Positions 56,711-64,000 of a stretch of DNA of 64,000 nucleotides are shown here, piece by piece. The position numbers were made by a program, and so were the translations under genes. The notes beneath the pieces are model-generated. The model was not told where the DNA came from. It made no database searches and worked only from the letters and a program-made list of their open reading frames with translations. Source of the DNA: Flavobacteriia bacterium 40-80 (GTDB taxonomy: Bacteria > Bacteroidota > Bacteroidia > Flavobacteriales_D > Crocinitomicaceae). The DNA lies in assembly GCA_001899145.1 (NCBI GenBank), contig MKVF01000010.1, forward strand, positions 1-64,000. The letters run 5' to 3'. Each line of letters starts with the position of its first letter. The first letter of the stretch is position 1.

Positions 56711-57918
56711 GTTAATTTCAAATTATATGTCTGACCAAATCCTTTTTGTGAGAAGGATCCAACAATATTATCACAGCCTGCGCCAAAACCGAAGTTCTTC
56801 ATCATATATTGCACATACAATGTGCCTCTGAAAGTAGAAAAACCGCCATACGTAGCCATTAAACCTATATGCAGCGGACGAATGGGACGGTAATCCACCC
56901 CTAAATAAACCAGTGGCTTATAACTGGAAATAGGATAGACTCTCAAACCGAATAGCGACTGAAATTTTCCCTCATAATCTTCATTGACAGCTTTTGAAAA
57001 CTGAAAATAAAACGGTAGGCCAATCCATTTGGAATAGGAATCCGTTTTCACTCCCAATGTATCCAGTACTGTATTTTCTTTGGAAAGAACACCGTCAAAT
57101 AACTGATCAACAGTAAATCCGGTATAAGTATGAATAGTATCCAGCTTATGGCGTTTTATTCCTCCTTCCACATAAGCTACTCCCAGATTTCTGAACTGAA
57201 CCTGAAGAACAGCAGTTGAGTTCCTGAAAAAACGAATCGGGATGTTATAGTTAAAATCAAGGGATAACCCGGTTCCCGTGAAAAAATTTGATTTATAGGG
57301 TTGCAGCATACTTGCTTCCACATCCAGAGTTACACTATCAAGGCCGCTGGATTGTTGAATAGTCCCATGTCCTACTCCACCTTTAAAATAATCAGAAACA
57401 TTTACCACGTTCAAAAACAAAGATGAACGTGAAGGCTTCAGAATTATTCCGAAACCTACTTTCTGAAACGCGATATTCCGGACAACCGTTGAGCTCAGAT
57501 CCATGTTCATTCCCGCATATTGCTCATTGCCTTTAAACATCAGCCCAAACAAATGGTCTGTATAACTTACACTTGCAATCTGGTCATATCCTATCTGGAT
57601 ACCGTACCCTAGTTTAGGATGCTTAAATAAATCCGTTTTCAGATCCGTATAAACAATGCCTCCTGAAAGGATAGCCCCAACAGTGTTCAGCATCTTTTGC
57701 CGTTGAAAATTCTGGTCAATACTTCCGCTTTCAATCGTTCCTCCAAATAAAAAACGGTTCAGCATACTGTTATTCATTGTTGTTGAAGCCGACTCTGCCG
57801 ATGCGTCCAGGTCAATGAACCTCGCATTTCTGTTTGTGTCTATTACCGTAGGAAAAAGCCGTTGTCCGAACGTTAAACAAACGGTAAAGAAGGCGATTAT
57901 AAATCCTGTTATTCTCAT
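56698..57918 (-). CDS. outer-membrane beta-barrel protein (DUF5723-like)
   Basis: A 406-residue protein with a signal peptide (cleavage after FGQ) and many amphipathic strands alternating with short turns, ending in CRF with a terminal aromatic, as expected for an outer-membrane barrel. Motifs such as GFGIILKPSRSSLFLNVVNV and YVQYMMKNFGFGAG fit DUF5723-like barrels of Bacteroidetes. It stands 2 bp after the lipoprotein gene and overlaps the sorted-protein gene, so the three are probably one envelope unit. Role unknown. Confidence 0.82.
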   Translation of the reverse strand: MRITGFIIAFFTVCLTFGQRLFPTVIDTNRNARFIDLDASAESASTTMNNSMLNRFLFGGTIESGSIDQNFQRQKMLNTVGAILSGGIVYTDLKTDLFKHPKLGYGIQIGYDQIASVSYTDHLFGLMFKGNEQYAGMNMDLSSTVVRNIAFQKVGFGIILKPSRSSLFLNVVNVSDYFKGGVGHGTIQQSSGLDSVTLDVEASMLQPYKSNFFTGTGLSLDFNYNIPIRFFRNSTAVLQVQFRNLGVAYVEGGIKRHKLDTIHTYTGFTVDQLFDGVLSKENTVLDTLGVKTDSYSKWIGLPFYFQFSKAVNEDYEGKFQSLFGLRVYPISSYKPLVYLGVDYRPIRPLHIGLMATYGGFSTFRGTLYVQYMMKNFGFGAGCDNIVGSFSQKGFGQTYNLKLTCRF

Positions 57919-57920
57919 CC

Positions 57921-59519
57921 TTAAAATTTATAATTAACTCCAAAATCTCCATACAGCTTCGTTGAGATAAATCCGTTGTATGGAATTTCCGTAATCGCCG
58001 GAGTTGAAGAAGAAGTTTCTGAAAAAGTATTTACTTTGAAATTCACAACCAGTTTCCTGACTGAAGACAACTTTAAAAACAAAGATTCATTCAGCTCAAA
58101 TTCCACTCTTGATTTTGCGTATTTAGCTCCGCCGGAAAATTCGGTTCCTTCAGTAGATGCTTTTACTCTTTCCGTCGCTGAAATCTGCCCGATCACCGTA
58201 CCGTTTTCATCAAGCATCGAAATCGAAGCCAGCAAGTCCACCGGATAAGCATTTGCCACTTCCAGTATAAACTTTCCCTCTTTCAGGTGCGTCTTTTCAA
58301 CATTGTTTTTAAGATTGACATCAAATGTATCTTTAAAAGCAAGATTGGAAGCTCCGATCCGGATAGGCATATCTGCTTTCATTTTCAGCTTTACACGACT
58401 GTCAACGAATAATTCATTCCATCCGGGACTTGTATTTCCGTTAGGATTCAGCAGAAACTCCATCTGACCGGTAATTTTACTTCCCAAATTTGAAATAAAC
58501 GCTCCCAGATTCGAATTGGACGGGTTGAAGTTAAATGTGCGGATAAACGACTGATGACTTTGCCAGTCACCTGTTGCAGACTGGATAAAAACAGGGTTGC
58601 CGATAAGATTATGCTGTAACGCCACAACTGTCCCTGTACCGGGATTTTCATTTTTAAAATTTGTAATTTTTATCTGCCCTTCTAATTTACAGGAGTTTTC
58701 TAAAATCAGATCAAGGTTGTAATCTTCAATAGCAACCACTCCCGATAGTTTATTAAAAAAGGCAATATTCTGGTTAAAGGATTCATTCAGCGATTTGTTC
58801 CCAAAATATCCTTTTGCTCTATTGATTTCTAAATCCAGAAACGAGGCTCTGAACACAGTAGTGTCATATTTATCAATAGTAATCACCGGGCCGTTCGGAT
58901 CTGAAGTTAATTTCATAACCGACTGCAATTTATTATAGCTGGTTCCGCTCGTTCCTGTCAGATCAATCTCATAATCAGCTACGTCCACTGACACATTCGC
59001 TTTTGTCGGATTGGTTTTTGTTCCTTTCGCAACTTTAAAGGTTCTTTGAAGCATCTGCCCGTTCTTCTTTACTTTTGGGAGGCTCACATTGAATGTTACC
59101 TCCGTGGGATAAGGGTTTTCCACCTCCAGGTTAATTTTGCCCGATGCTACCCCGGCGTACGTCAGCTTTGCATCTTTTAAATCAAAATCATGATCTTTTA
59201 CATTATTGACAAAGCTGAATCCTGGTTGTACATTATAAGTATTGAGAGAAATACTATATTTCTGGACAATAGATGTGTCCGGTATTTCCACTACTTCAAA
59301 AATATTGAAATCCAGCAGTTCCTTTTCAAAAGACAAACGATAGGTTCCTGTTGAAACATCGTGCGCAAAAAGTGAATCTTCCGATAAATTTTCCAGCCGT
59401 AAGGTATCATTGACCAAAATGAGCTTGTAATCCGAATCCCAGGATGTCTTTTCTTTTCTGCAGGAGAACAAGGAAAGTACACCGATTGTCAGTGTAAGTG
59501 TAAATACAGTATTTTTCAT
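57921..59519 (-). CDS. envelope lipoprotein of unknown function
   Basis: A 532-residue lipoprotein with lipobox LSLFSC (Cys near 20), followed by RKEKTSWDSDY. The rest is a series of beta-sandwich-like modules rich in Asn, Thr and Val (for example KINLEVENPYPTEVTFNVSLP, GKFILEVANAYPVDLLASISM). No catalytic motif is visible. The ATG at 59519 is preferred over one 9 bp upstream because it places the signal at the N-terminus. First gene of the three-gene envelope operon, 36 bp after the thiolase. Confidence 0.85.
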   Translation of the reverse strand: MKNTVFTLTLTIGVLSLFSCRKEKTSWDSDYKLILVNDTLRLENLSEDSLFAHDVSTGTYRLSFEKELLDFNIFEVVEIPDTSIVQKYSISLNTYNVQPGFSFVNNVKDHDFDLKDAKLTYAGVASGKINLEVENPYPTEVTFNVSLPKVKKNGQMLQRTFKVAKGTKTNPTKANVSVDVADYEIDLTGTSGTSYNKLQSVMKLTSDPNGPVITIDKYDTTVFRASFLDLEINRAKGYFGNKSLNESFNQNIAFFNKLSGVVAIEDYNLDLILENSCKLEGQIKITNFKNENPGTGTVVALQHNLIGNPVFIQSATGDWQSHQSFIRTFNFNPSNSNLGAFISNLGSKITGQMEFLLNPNGNTSPGWNELFVDSRVKLKMKADMPIRIGASNLAFKDTFDVNLKNNVEKTHLKEGKFILEVANAYPVDLLASISMLDENGTVIGQISATERVKASTEGTEFSGGAKYAKSRVEFELNESLFLKLSSVRKLVVNFKVNTFSETSSSTPAITEIPYNGFISTKLYGDFGVNYKF

Positions 59520-59555
59520 CAAGAACAAAACGTTTTAAACAACAAAAGGGTTGTT

Positions 59556-60764
59556 CTAAACCCTTTCTATAATTGTTGCATATCCCTGGCCCACTCCGAT
59601 ACACATCGAAACAAGCGCATATCTTTTATTCGTACGGACTAATTCACGCGCGGCAGTGAGCAGAATTCTCGAGCCTGACATTCCCAGCGGATGCCCCAGC
59701 GCGATCGCTCCTCCATTCGGATTAATTCTCGCATCATTATCTTCAAGTCCTAAATTTCTGGTACATGCCAGCACTTGCGCGGCGAAAGCTTCATTCAGCT
59801 CAATCACATCCATCTGGTCTAAAGTCAAACCAGCTCTTAATAATGCTTTACGTGAAGCTTCTACCGGGCCGATTCCCATAATGCGGGGCTCCACACCTGC
59901 AACCGCTGCGCTCACCACCCGAACCAAAGGATTCAGCCCCTGGGATTTTACTGCCTGTTCAGAAGCGATCAGCAAAGCTGCCGCACCATCATTCAGCCCG
60001 GAGGCATTTCCTGCGGTAACGCTTCCTTCTTTTTTAAATGCGGGACGTAATCCTGACAAACCTTCCAAAGTAGTCCCGGCTTTTATAAATTCATCTGTAT
60101 CAAAAATCAAATCGTCCTGTTTCTTTCTTGGAATGAAGACCGGAATTATTTCTTCTGCGAAAACCCCTTTTTGCTGTGCTACAGCGGCTTTCATCTGTGA
60201 ATTAAACGCGAATAGATCCTGGTCCTCCCGGGAAATATTATAAAGCTCAGCCAGATTCTCCGCCGTATTCCCCATTCCATCCGTACCATAAACGGCATCC
60301 AGCTTAGGATTAATAAATCTCCATCCGAAAGACGTATCGAACATTTGTGCATCACGGCCAAAAGGTGTTGCTGTCTTTGAAATCACCCACGGGCCTCGTG
60401 TCATATTTTCAACACCTCCGGCAATATAAATATCTCCGGCTCCGTCTTTAATTGCACGTACGGAGTTAACGACAGCTGCCATTCCTGACGCACACAACCT
60501 GTTCACTGTTTCTCCTCCGGATTTCACAGGAAGACCAGCCATCAACCCGGCCATTCTAGCCACATTTCTGTTATCTTCCCCGGCCTGATTAGCACATCCT
60601 AAAATGACATCTTCGATACGTTCCAGATCCAGTTTCGGATTTTTCGCAACCAGGGCTTTAATAACTTCTGTTGCCAGGTCATCCGGACGTACCACTGCTA
60701 AAGTTCCTCCAAAACTCCCTATAGCTGTGCGGACACCATCCACAATATATACGTTTTCTTTCAT
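59556..60764 (-). CDS. acetyl-CoA acetyltransferase / beta-ketoadipyl-type thiolase
   Basis: A thiolase of about 402 residues. Catalytic Cys in NRLCASGMAAV (near 85), NEAFAAQVLACTRNLGL, the His in GGAIALGHPLGMSG and the Cys in SMCIGVGQG are all present. The segment RFINPKLDAVYGTDGMGNTAENLAE resembles the PcaF/PaaJ group that cleaves beta-ketoadipyl-CoA, though acetyl-CoA acetyltransferase activity cannot be excluded. Starts at 60764 and 60770 are the plausible ones, since a longer N-terminus (60785) is unlikely. No neighbour from the same pathway is seen, so the substrate remains open. Confidence 0.92.
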   Translation of the reverse strand: MKENVYIVDGVRTAIGSFGGTLAVVRPDDLATEVIKALVAKNPKLDLERIEDVILGCANQAGEDNRNVARMAGLMAGLPVKSGGETVNRLCASGMAAVVNSVRAIKDGAGDIYIAGGVENMTRGPWVISKTATPFGRDAQMFDTSFGWRFINPKLDAVYGTDGMGNTAENLAELYNISREDQDLFAFNSQMKAAVAQQKGVFAEEIIPVFIPRKKQDDLIFDTDEFIKAGTTLEGLSGLRPAFKKEGSVTAGNASGLNDGAAALLIASEQAVKSQGLNPLVRVVSAAVAGVEPRIMGIGPVEASRKALLRAGLTLDQMDVIELNEAFAAQVLACTRNLGLEDNDARINPNGGAIALGHPLGMSGSRILLTAARELVRTNKRYALVSMCIGVGQGYATIIERV

Positions 60765-60886
60765 CAACATTTTTTTAGTAGTCAAATATAGTTATTTATT
60801 AAAAATCAGAGGTGGTTCAGGAATACATATAAAGCCGAAAATATAAACAAAAAAGTAAACCATAAATAGATTATGTTCTTATAACA

Positions 60887-60894
60887 TAGCTTTG
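60887..60894 (+). promoter_or_regulatory. Bacteroidetes-type -7 box
   Basis: TAGCTTTG fits TAnnTTTG and lies 28 bp before the ATG at 60922. It covers the alternative TTG start at 60892, arguing for the ATG. Confidence 0.5.
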
Positions 60895-60921
60895 CTTTAT
60901 AAATTAAAAAAACACAAGATT

Positions 60922-61239
60922 ATGAACACTATAAACAGAATAAACATTCAAAAAATTGAATTCGGAAGCAACACTGAATATGTAAATGTATTTTGCAGAA
61001 TTAACTCAAATGAATTTGAATCGGATTCGCAAATGATCGTGGAACAAAAAATACTGAACAGAATCATTTGTAAGATTCAGGCCGCACAAATGGATGATGA
61101 AGTGCTGAATTATCTGGAATCAAAAAATATTGATCCGGATAATACAATTTATACACTCAATCTGGAAGAAACAAGCTATCAGAATACCTGGATTGAATTA
61201 GATGAGCAGATTGCAAATTACCATCTTATCAGAGCTTAA
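60922..61239 (+). CDS. small protein of unknown function
   Basis: A 105-residue acidic protein with no family I recognise (start MNTINRINIQKIEFGS). It is probably cytoplasmic: no signal peptide, alternating strands and a helix at about 40-60 (VEQKILNRIICKIQAAQ), then a small beta end (IYTLNLEETSYQNTW). Its stop overlaps the ispF stop by 4 bp (convergent). The -7 box at 60887 supports the start. Confidence 0.7.
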   Translation: MNTINRINIQKIEFGSNTEYVNVFCRINSNEFESDSQMIVEQKILNRIICKIQAAQMDDEVLNYLESKNIDPDNTIYTLNLEETSYQNTWIELDEQIANYHLIRA

Positions 61240-61715
61240 TTCTTATTCAGAAGACAAACGCAATATGCTTTCAATGCCTTTTGTTCTCCAAATGAATCTA
61301 CTCTTTCATGTGTAGTTGCTTTTATGGAAATATTGTCCGGTTCTGTTTCCAGAATTTCTGATATAACATTTCTCATTTTTTCAACATGCGGATTGACTTT
61401 AGGTTTTTCAAGAATTACAGTAGCATCGAGATTAACTAAATGATATCCTTTGTCTTTTATCAACCTGAAAGTTTCACGTAATAAAATCTTGCTGTCAATG
61501 CCTTTATATTGAGGATCATTATCAGAGAAATGATACCCGATATCACGAAGATTCAAAGCTCCCAATAAGGCATCACAAATTGCATGGAGCAATACATCAG
61601 CATCCGAATGGCCTAACGCTCCTAATTCTGAAGGAATATGGACCCCTCCGATAATTAAATCGCGCCCTTTTACGAGCTGATGTACGTCAACTCCAAATCC
61701 GATACGAATATTCAT
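61236..61715 (-). CDS. ispF: 2-C-methyl-D-erythritol 2,4-cyclodiphosphate synthase
   Basis: Zinc enzyme of the MEP isoprenoid pathway forming the cyclodiphosphate. The start at 61715 (MNIRIGFGVDVHQL) gives 159 residues, the usual size; a longer frame to 61775 overlaps the end of porV and is unlikely. Metal and substrate motifs DVHQL, LGHSDADVLLHAI, and ISIKATTHERVDSFGEQKA are all present. It lies 7 bp after porV, so it is co-transcribed with the secretion genes. No other MEP gene is in the window. Confidence 0.95.
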   Translation of the reverse strand: MNIRIGFGVDVHQLVKGRDLIIGGVHIPSELGALGHSDADVLLHAICDALLGALNLRDIGYHFSDNDPQYKGIDSKILLRETFRLIKDKGYHLVNLDATVILEKPKVNPHVEKMRNVISEILETEPDNISIKATTHERVDSFGEQKALKAYCVCLLNKN

Positions 61716-61722
61716 TCTGTGA

Positions 61723-62979
61723 TTAGTCTTCCGTACTTTCTTTTGTTTTCTTAACCGCCGTGCTGTTGATAGCAAATCTCAGTGTAAAACGAACTGTATT
61801 TGCCAGCGGATTTCCTTTCTGAAGAGCTGCTAAATAAGAAATATCCAATCCGAAAATTTTATATTTTAAGCCTACTCCTACTGTAAAGAATTTTCTGTTT
61901 CCTTTGGTGTAATGTTCATTAAAATATCCGCCGCGAATCGCAAACATTTCATTATACCAGTATTCCAGACCAACACCAATATTGATCTCCCTCATTTCTT
62001 CTTTGAACTTGGAGCCTTTTTCCACCTGATAAGATCCGTCTTCGTTCTTCACATAATCTCCATCCTCATCTTTTACCAGTGTTCCCGGAGCATCATAAAA
62101 AGATTGAAGCAGCCCTGAAATCACCCCGATATTATTCTCTTTTCCGGATAAAATTTCTCCGGAACTATTCCTGATCGGAGGTGTCGGAACCAATAACTTC
62201 TGAAAATCAATTGCGGCTGTAATTTTATTGTATTGGTCTAAATTAGCTGTATATGCAGCACCTAATTTCAGATTCATCGGCAAAAAATCTTTTCGGGATA
62301 AGTCCACATCTGAATAAGCAACTTTATTACCAATATTATTTAATGTTAATCCTACCGCAATATTTCCTTTTTTCCCAAACCACTCAATATCCTTATTATT
62401 GTAAGCAAAGGAAACATCTGTAGCTCCTGCGATCCCGGCTTTTGACTGTGCCCCAGGAGTAACATAGCCTCCTGTCAGATTCGAGTAAGCAAACTTACCA
62501 TTGATACCAATGCTGAAATAATCAGATAATTTAAAAGCATATCCTGCAAATAAAGCAAATTCAGAAGGACGGTCTTCACGGATAAAACCTCCGCTGTTAT
62601 CTGTAAAAGTGATATTACCAAGACTGAAAAATCTCAATCCTCCTCCTACAGCATGACGCTTTCCTATCCTTTTATATCCTGAAACATCTGATAAGTGCAT
62701 ATCATTTGTTAATTCTCTTAGCCATGGTGTATAGGAAATTCCTATTTCCAGATCTTCTTTCGCGAAATTCAGCATCGCTGTATTCCAGTACAAAGAATTT
62801 GCATTCGGACTTAAAGCCGTACCTGCATCTCCCATCGCACCTGCTCTGGAATCTGTATTAATTCCCAGAAATGGCATAGAGGTTGTTATAGAATTTAACT
62901 GAAGATCAGAAACTTTTAGCTGACCAAAAGAGAACGATGAGCTTGCTATCGAAAGTAAAATTAAAATTTTCTTATTCAT
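61723..62979 (-). CDS. porV: type IX secretion system outer-membrane protein PorV (LptO)
   Basis: A 418-residue outer-membrane beta-barrel that carries T9SS substrates to PorU for C-terminal processing. Signal peptide cleaved near FSFGQ. The family N-terminus is clear: MPFLGINTDSRAGAMGDAGTALSPNANSLYWN (quoted in part), then SYTPWLRELT, and a long FadL-type barrel ending FTLRFAINS. It lies 59 bp downstream of porU and 7 bp upstream of ispF. Function is well established for this family. It works together with the sorted protein at 55226. Confidence 0.93.
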   Translation of the reverse strand: MNKKILILLSIASSSFSFGQLKVSDLQLNSITTSMPFLGINTDSRAGAMGDAGTALSPNANSLYWNTAMLNFAKEDLEIGISYTPWLRELTNDMHLSDVSGYKRIGKRHAVGGGLRFFSLGNITFTDNSGGFIREDRPSEFALFAGYAFKLSDYFSIGINGKFAYSNLTGGYVTPGAQSKAGIAGATDVSFAYNNKDIEWFGKKGNIAVGLTLNNIGNKVAYSDVDLSRKDFLPMNLKLGAAYTANLDQYNKITAAIDFQKLLVPTPPIRNSSGEILSGKENNIGVISGLLQSFYDAPGTLVKDEDGDYVKNEDGSYQVEKGSKFKEEMREINIGVGLEYWYNEMFAIRGGYFNEHYTKGNRKFFTVGVGLKYKIFGLDISYLAALQKGNPLANTVRFTLRFAINSTAVKKTKESTED

Positions 62980-63038
62980 GAATTTAGATTACAATAAGAG
63001 TTTGCAAATATACGCAAAACGTCTTTTTTAAAGATATA

Positions 63039-64000
63039 TTATTTCAACAAAACTAATTTCTCCGTTTTTTTGGCAACATCTCCGGAAGAATTCTTTACTG
63101 TCAGCGTATATACGTACACACCTTTTGCCAGCTGATCCCCAAAATCATCCCGTCCGTCCCAGTGGATTCCGTCAGAACGGAAACCGGAAGTCTGAACATA
63201 CGAATTAATTGTCTTTACCAGCTTCCCTGAGACTGTAAAAATCTGTATCTGAGACTCTAATAATTCTTCAAACTGATTATGTTCAAAGAAAAAATTCGTG
63301 CTGGTCGTAAACGGATTCGGATAATTAAGCACATGGCTTAAGGCCAACTCCTGTTTTTTGGCAACAACAAAATCCATTAAATATTCAGCAGAATTATTAT
63401 TCACATCCCATGCTTTAATTTTTAAAGTATGCTTTCCTTCCTTCAGGTCTTTCATCTGGTAAGAGATTTTTCCGGATTGGTAAGAATCCAGATCTGCGAT
63501 GTAATAATTATTCAAGATGATGGGACTAGCTTCATCTCCGTCCAGAACCAGGCTTATATCGTGTCCTATTCCGTTACCGACAGCATTAATTCCATAATCA
63601 TCTTTCAGCTTCGCAATAAACTTAGGATTTTCGCTGGTCAGTCCTCCATTCACAAAACGCTCGTCATTCATATAAGCTTCTATAACCGGAGGTATATTAT
63701 CCTGGATCCCGTTCGGATCAACTCCGCCCACAGTAATTGAGGTTTCCGCACCTCCGGCATCTATCACATCATTATCAGCGTAATAAGAAATTTTTCCTTT
63801 TCCAAACTGATAGTTTATATCTTTTGGAACAATAAAAGAAAACTCAAACTTTCCGTTAACTACGGAAACATTTCCCTTATACAATACATTATTTTGAGAA
63901 TAAAAATCCAGTACGGTCGTTTTTCCCGCCTTTTGTCCCAATGTCTTATTCAGTTTTTCCTTATCAAAAACACTTGGTATGATAGTACCGTTAAATGAGT
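63039..64000 (-). CDS. porU: type IX secretion C-terminal signal peptidase PorU (3' part only)
   Basis: The frame is open to the right edge, so only the last 320 residues are seen and the C25-like catalytic domain lies outside. Visible are the typical end of PorU: Ig-like modules (FEFSFIVPKD, IPPVIEAYMNDERF), KLKDDYGINAVGNGIGHDIS, and the final FlgD-like domain (LNYPNPFTTSTNFFFEHNQ, HWDGRDDFGDQLAKGVYVY). PorU cleaves the sorting domain and attaches the cargo to A-LPS. The TTG at 63941 is not the start. Its place directly upstream of porV supports the assignment. Confidence 0.88.
   Translation of the reverse strand, partial: SFNGTIIPSVFDKEKLNKTLGQKAGKTTVLDFYSQNNVLYKGNVSVVNGKFEFSFIVPKDINYQFGKGKISYYADNDVIDAGGAETSITVGGVDPNGIQDNIPPVIEAYMNDERFVNGGLTSENPKFIAKLKDDYGINAVGNGIGHDISLVLDGDEASPIILNNYYIADLDSYQSGKISYQMKDLKEGKHTLKIKAWDVNNNSAEYLMDFVVAKKQELALSHVLNYPNPFTTSTNFFFEHNQFEELLESQIQIFTVSGKLVKTINSYVQTSGFRSDGIHWDGRDDFGDQLAKGVYVYTLTVKNSSGDVAKKTEKLVLLK

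Noticed and set aside
59656..60243. 195-codon plus-strand frame opposite the thiolase
   Set aside because: Shadow frame; the thiolase motifs on the other strand are complete.

Overview
The window looks like a chromosomal segment of a Bacteroidetes bacterium, most likely of the order Flavobacteriales. The support is type IX secretion genes (the C-terminal part of PorU, then PorV), a surface protein with a typical T9SS C-terminal sorting domain, lipoprotein RND pump parts, and start regions that carry the Bacteroidetes -7 box (TAnnTTTG) rather than strong Shine-Dalgarno sequences. I cannot place it below order from sequence alone. I saw no rRNA, tRNA or CRISPR array.

Region 1 (1-21.7 kb) is an accessory Tc-toxin locus. 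It holds a giant TcA-like pore subunit (5' end outside the window), a small secreted protein, and a single-chain TcB-TcC cocoon protein whose C-terminal tip changes abruptly to AT-rich, unrelated sequence. A membrane protein, the probable immunity partner, follows it. Downstream lie two 5'-truncated spare tips. The first carries an RHS core, a linker and a colicin-D-like tRNase domain, followed by a probable immunity gene and an Imm26-like gene. The second carries only the linker and an Ntox21-like domain, followed by its own probable immunity gene. A truncated DUF4304-like gene and decayed IS1-family pieces close the region. The layout looks like a Tc toxin that exchanges its payload by recombination, with payloads and immunity genes of the kind used between bacteria.

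Region 2 (21.7-34.7 kb) is mostly conserved chromosome: an NlpE-like lipoprotein, a CAP-domain protein, a Bcr/CflA MFS exporter, an AraC-type HTH/alkyltransferase fusion, a DUF1275 membrane protein, the ABC-F factor EttA, a GT39-type membrane glycosyltransferase, and a tightly coupled minus-strand operon. That operon encodes an Rpe-like/CBS fusion, a DAHP-synthase-family enzyme, a KdsC-like phosphatase, a lysine/saccharopine-type dehydrogenase and a UMF1-type MFS protein.

Region 3 (34.7-55.2 kb) has a gene-poor gap with a strong orphan terminator (possible small RNA) and a secreted protein of unknown function. It also has two complete but separate RND efflux operons (36.9-42.7 kb minus, 49.5-55.2 kb plus) of the same adaptor-pump-TolC type. 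Between the pumps sit pheT-bioD-bioA and several small genes.

Region 4 (55.2-64 kb, minus strand) holds a three-gene cell-envelope operon (lipoprotein, beta-barrel, T9SS-sorted protein), a thiolase, a small unknown gene, ispF, porV and the 3' part of porU.
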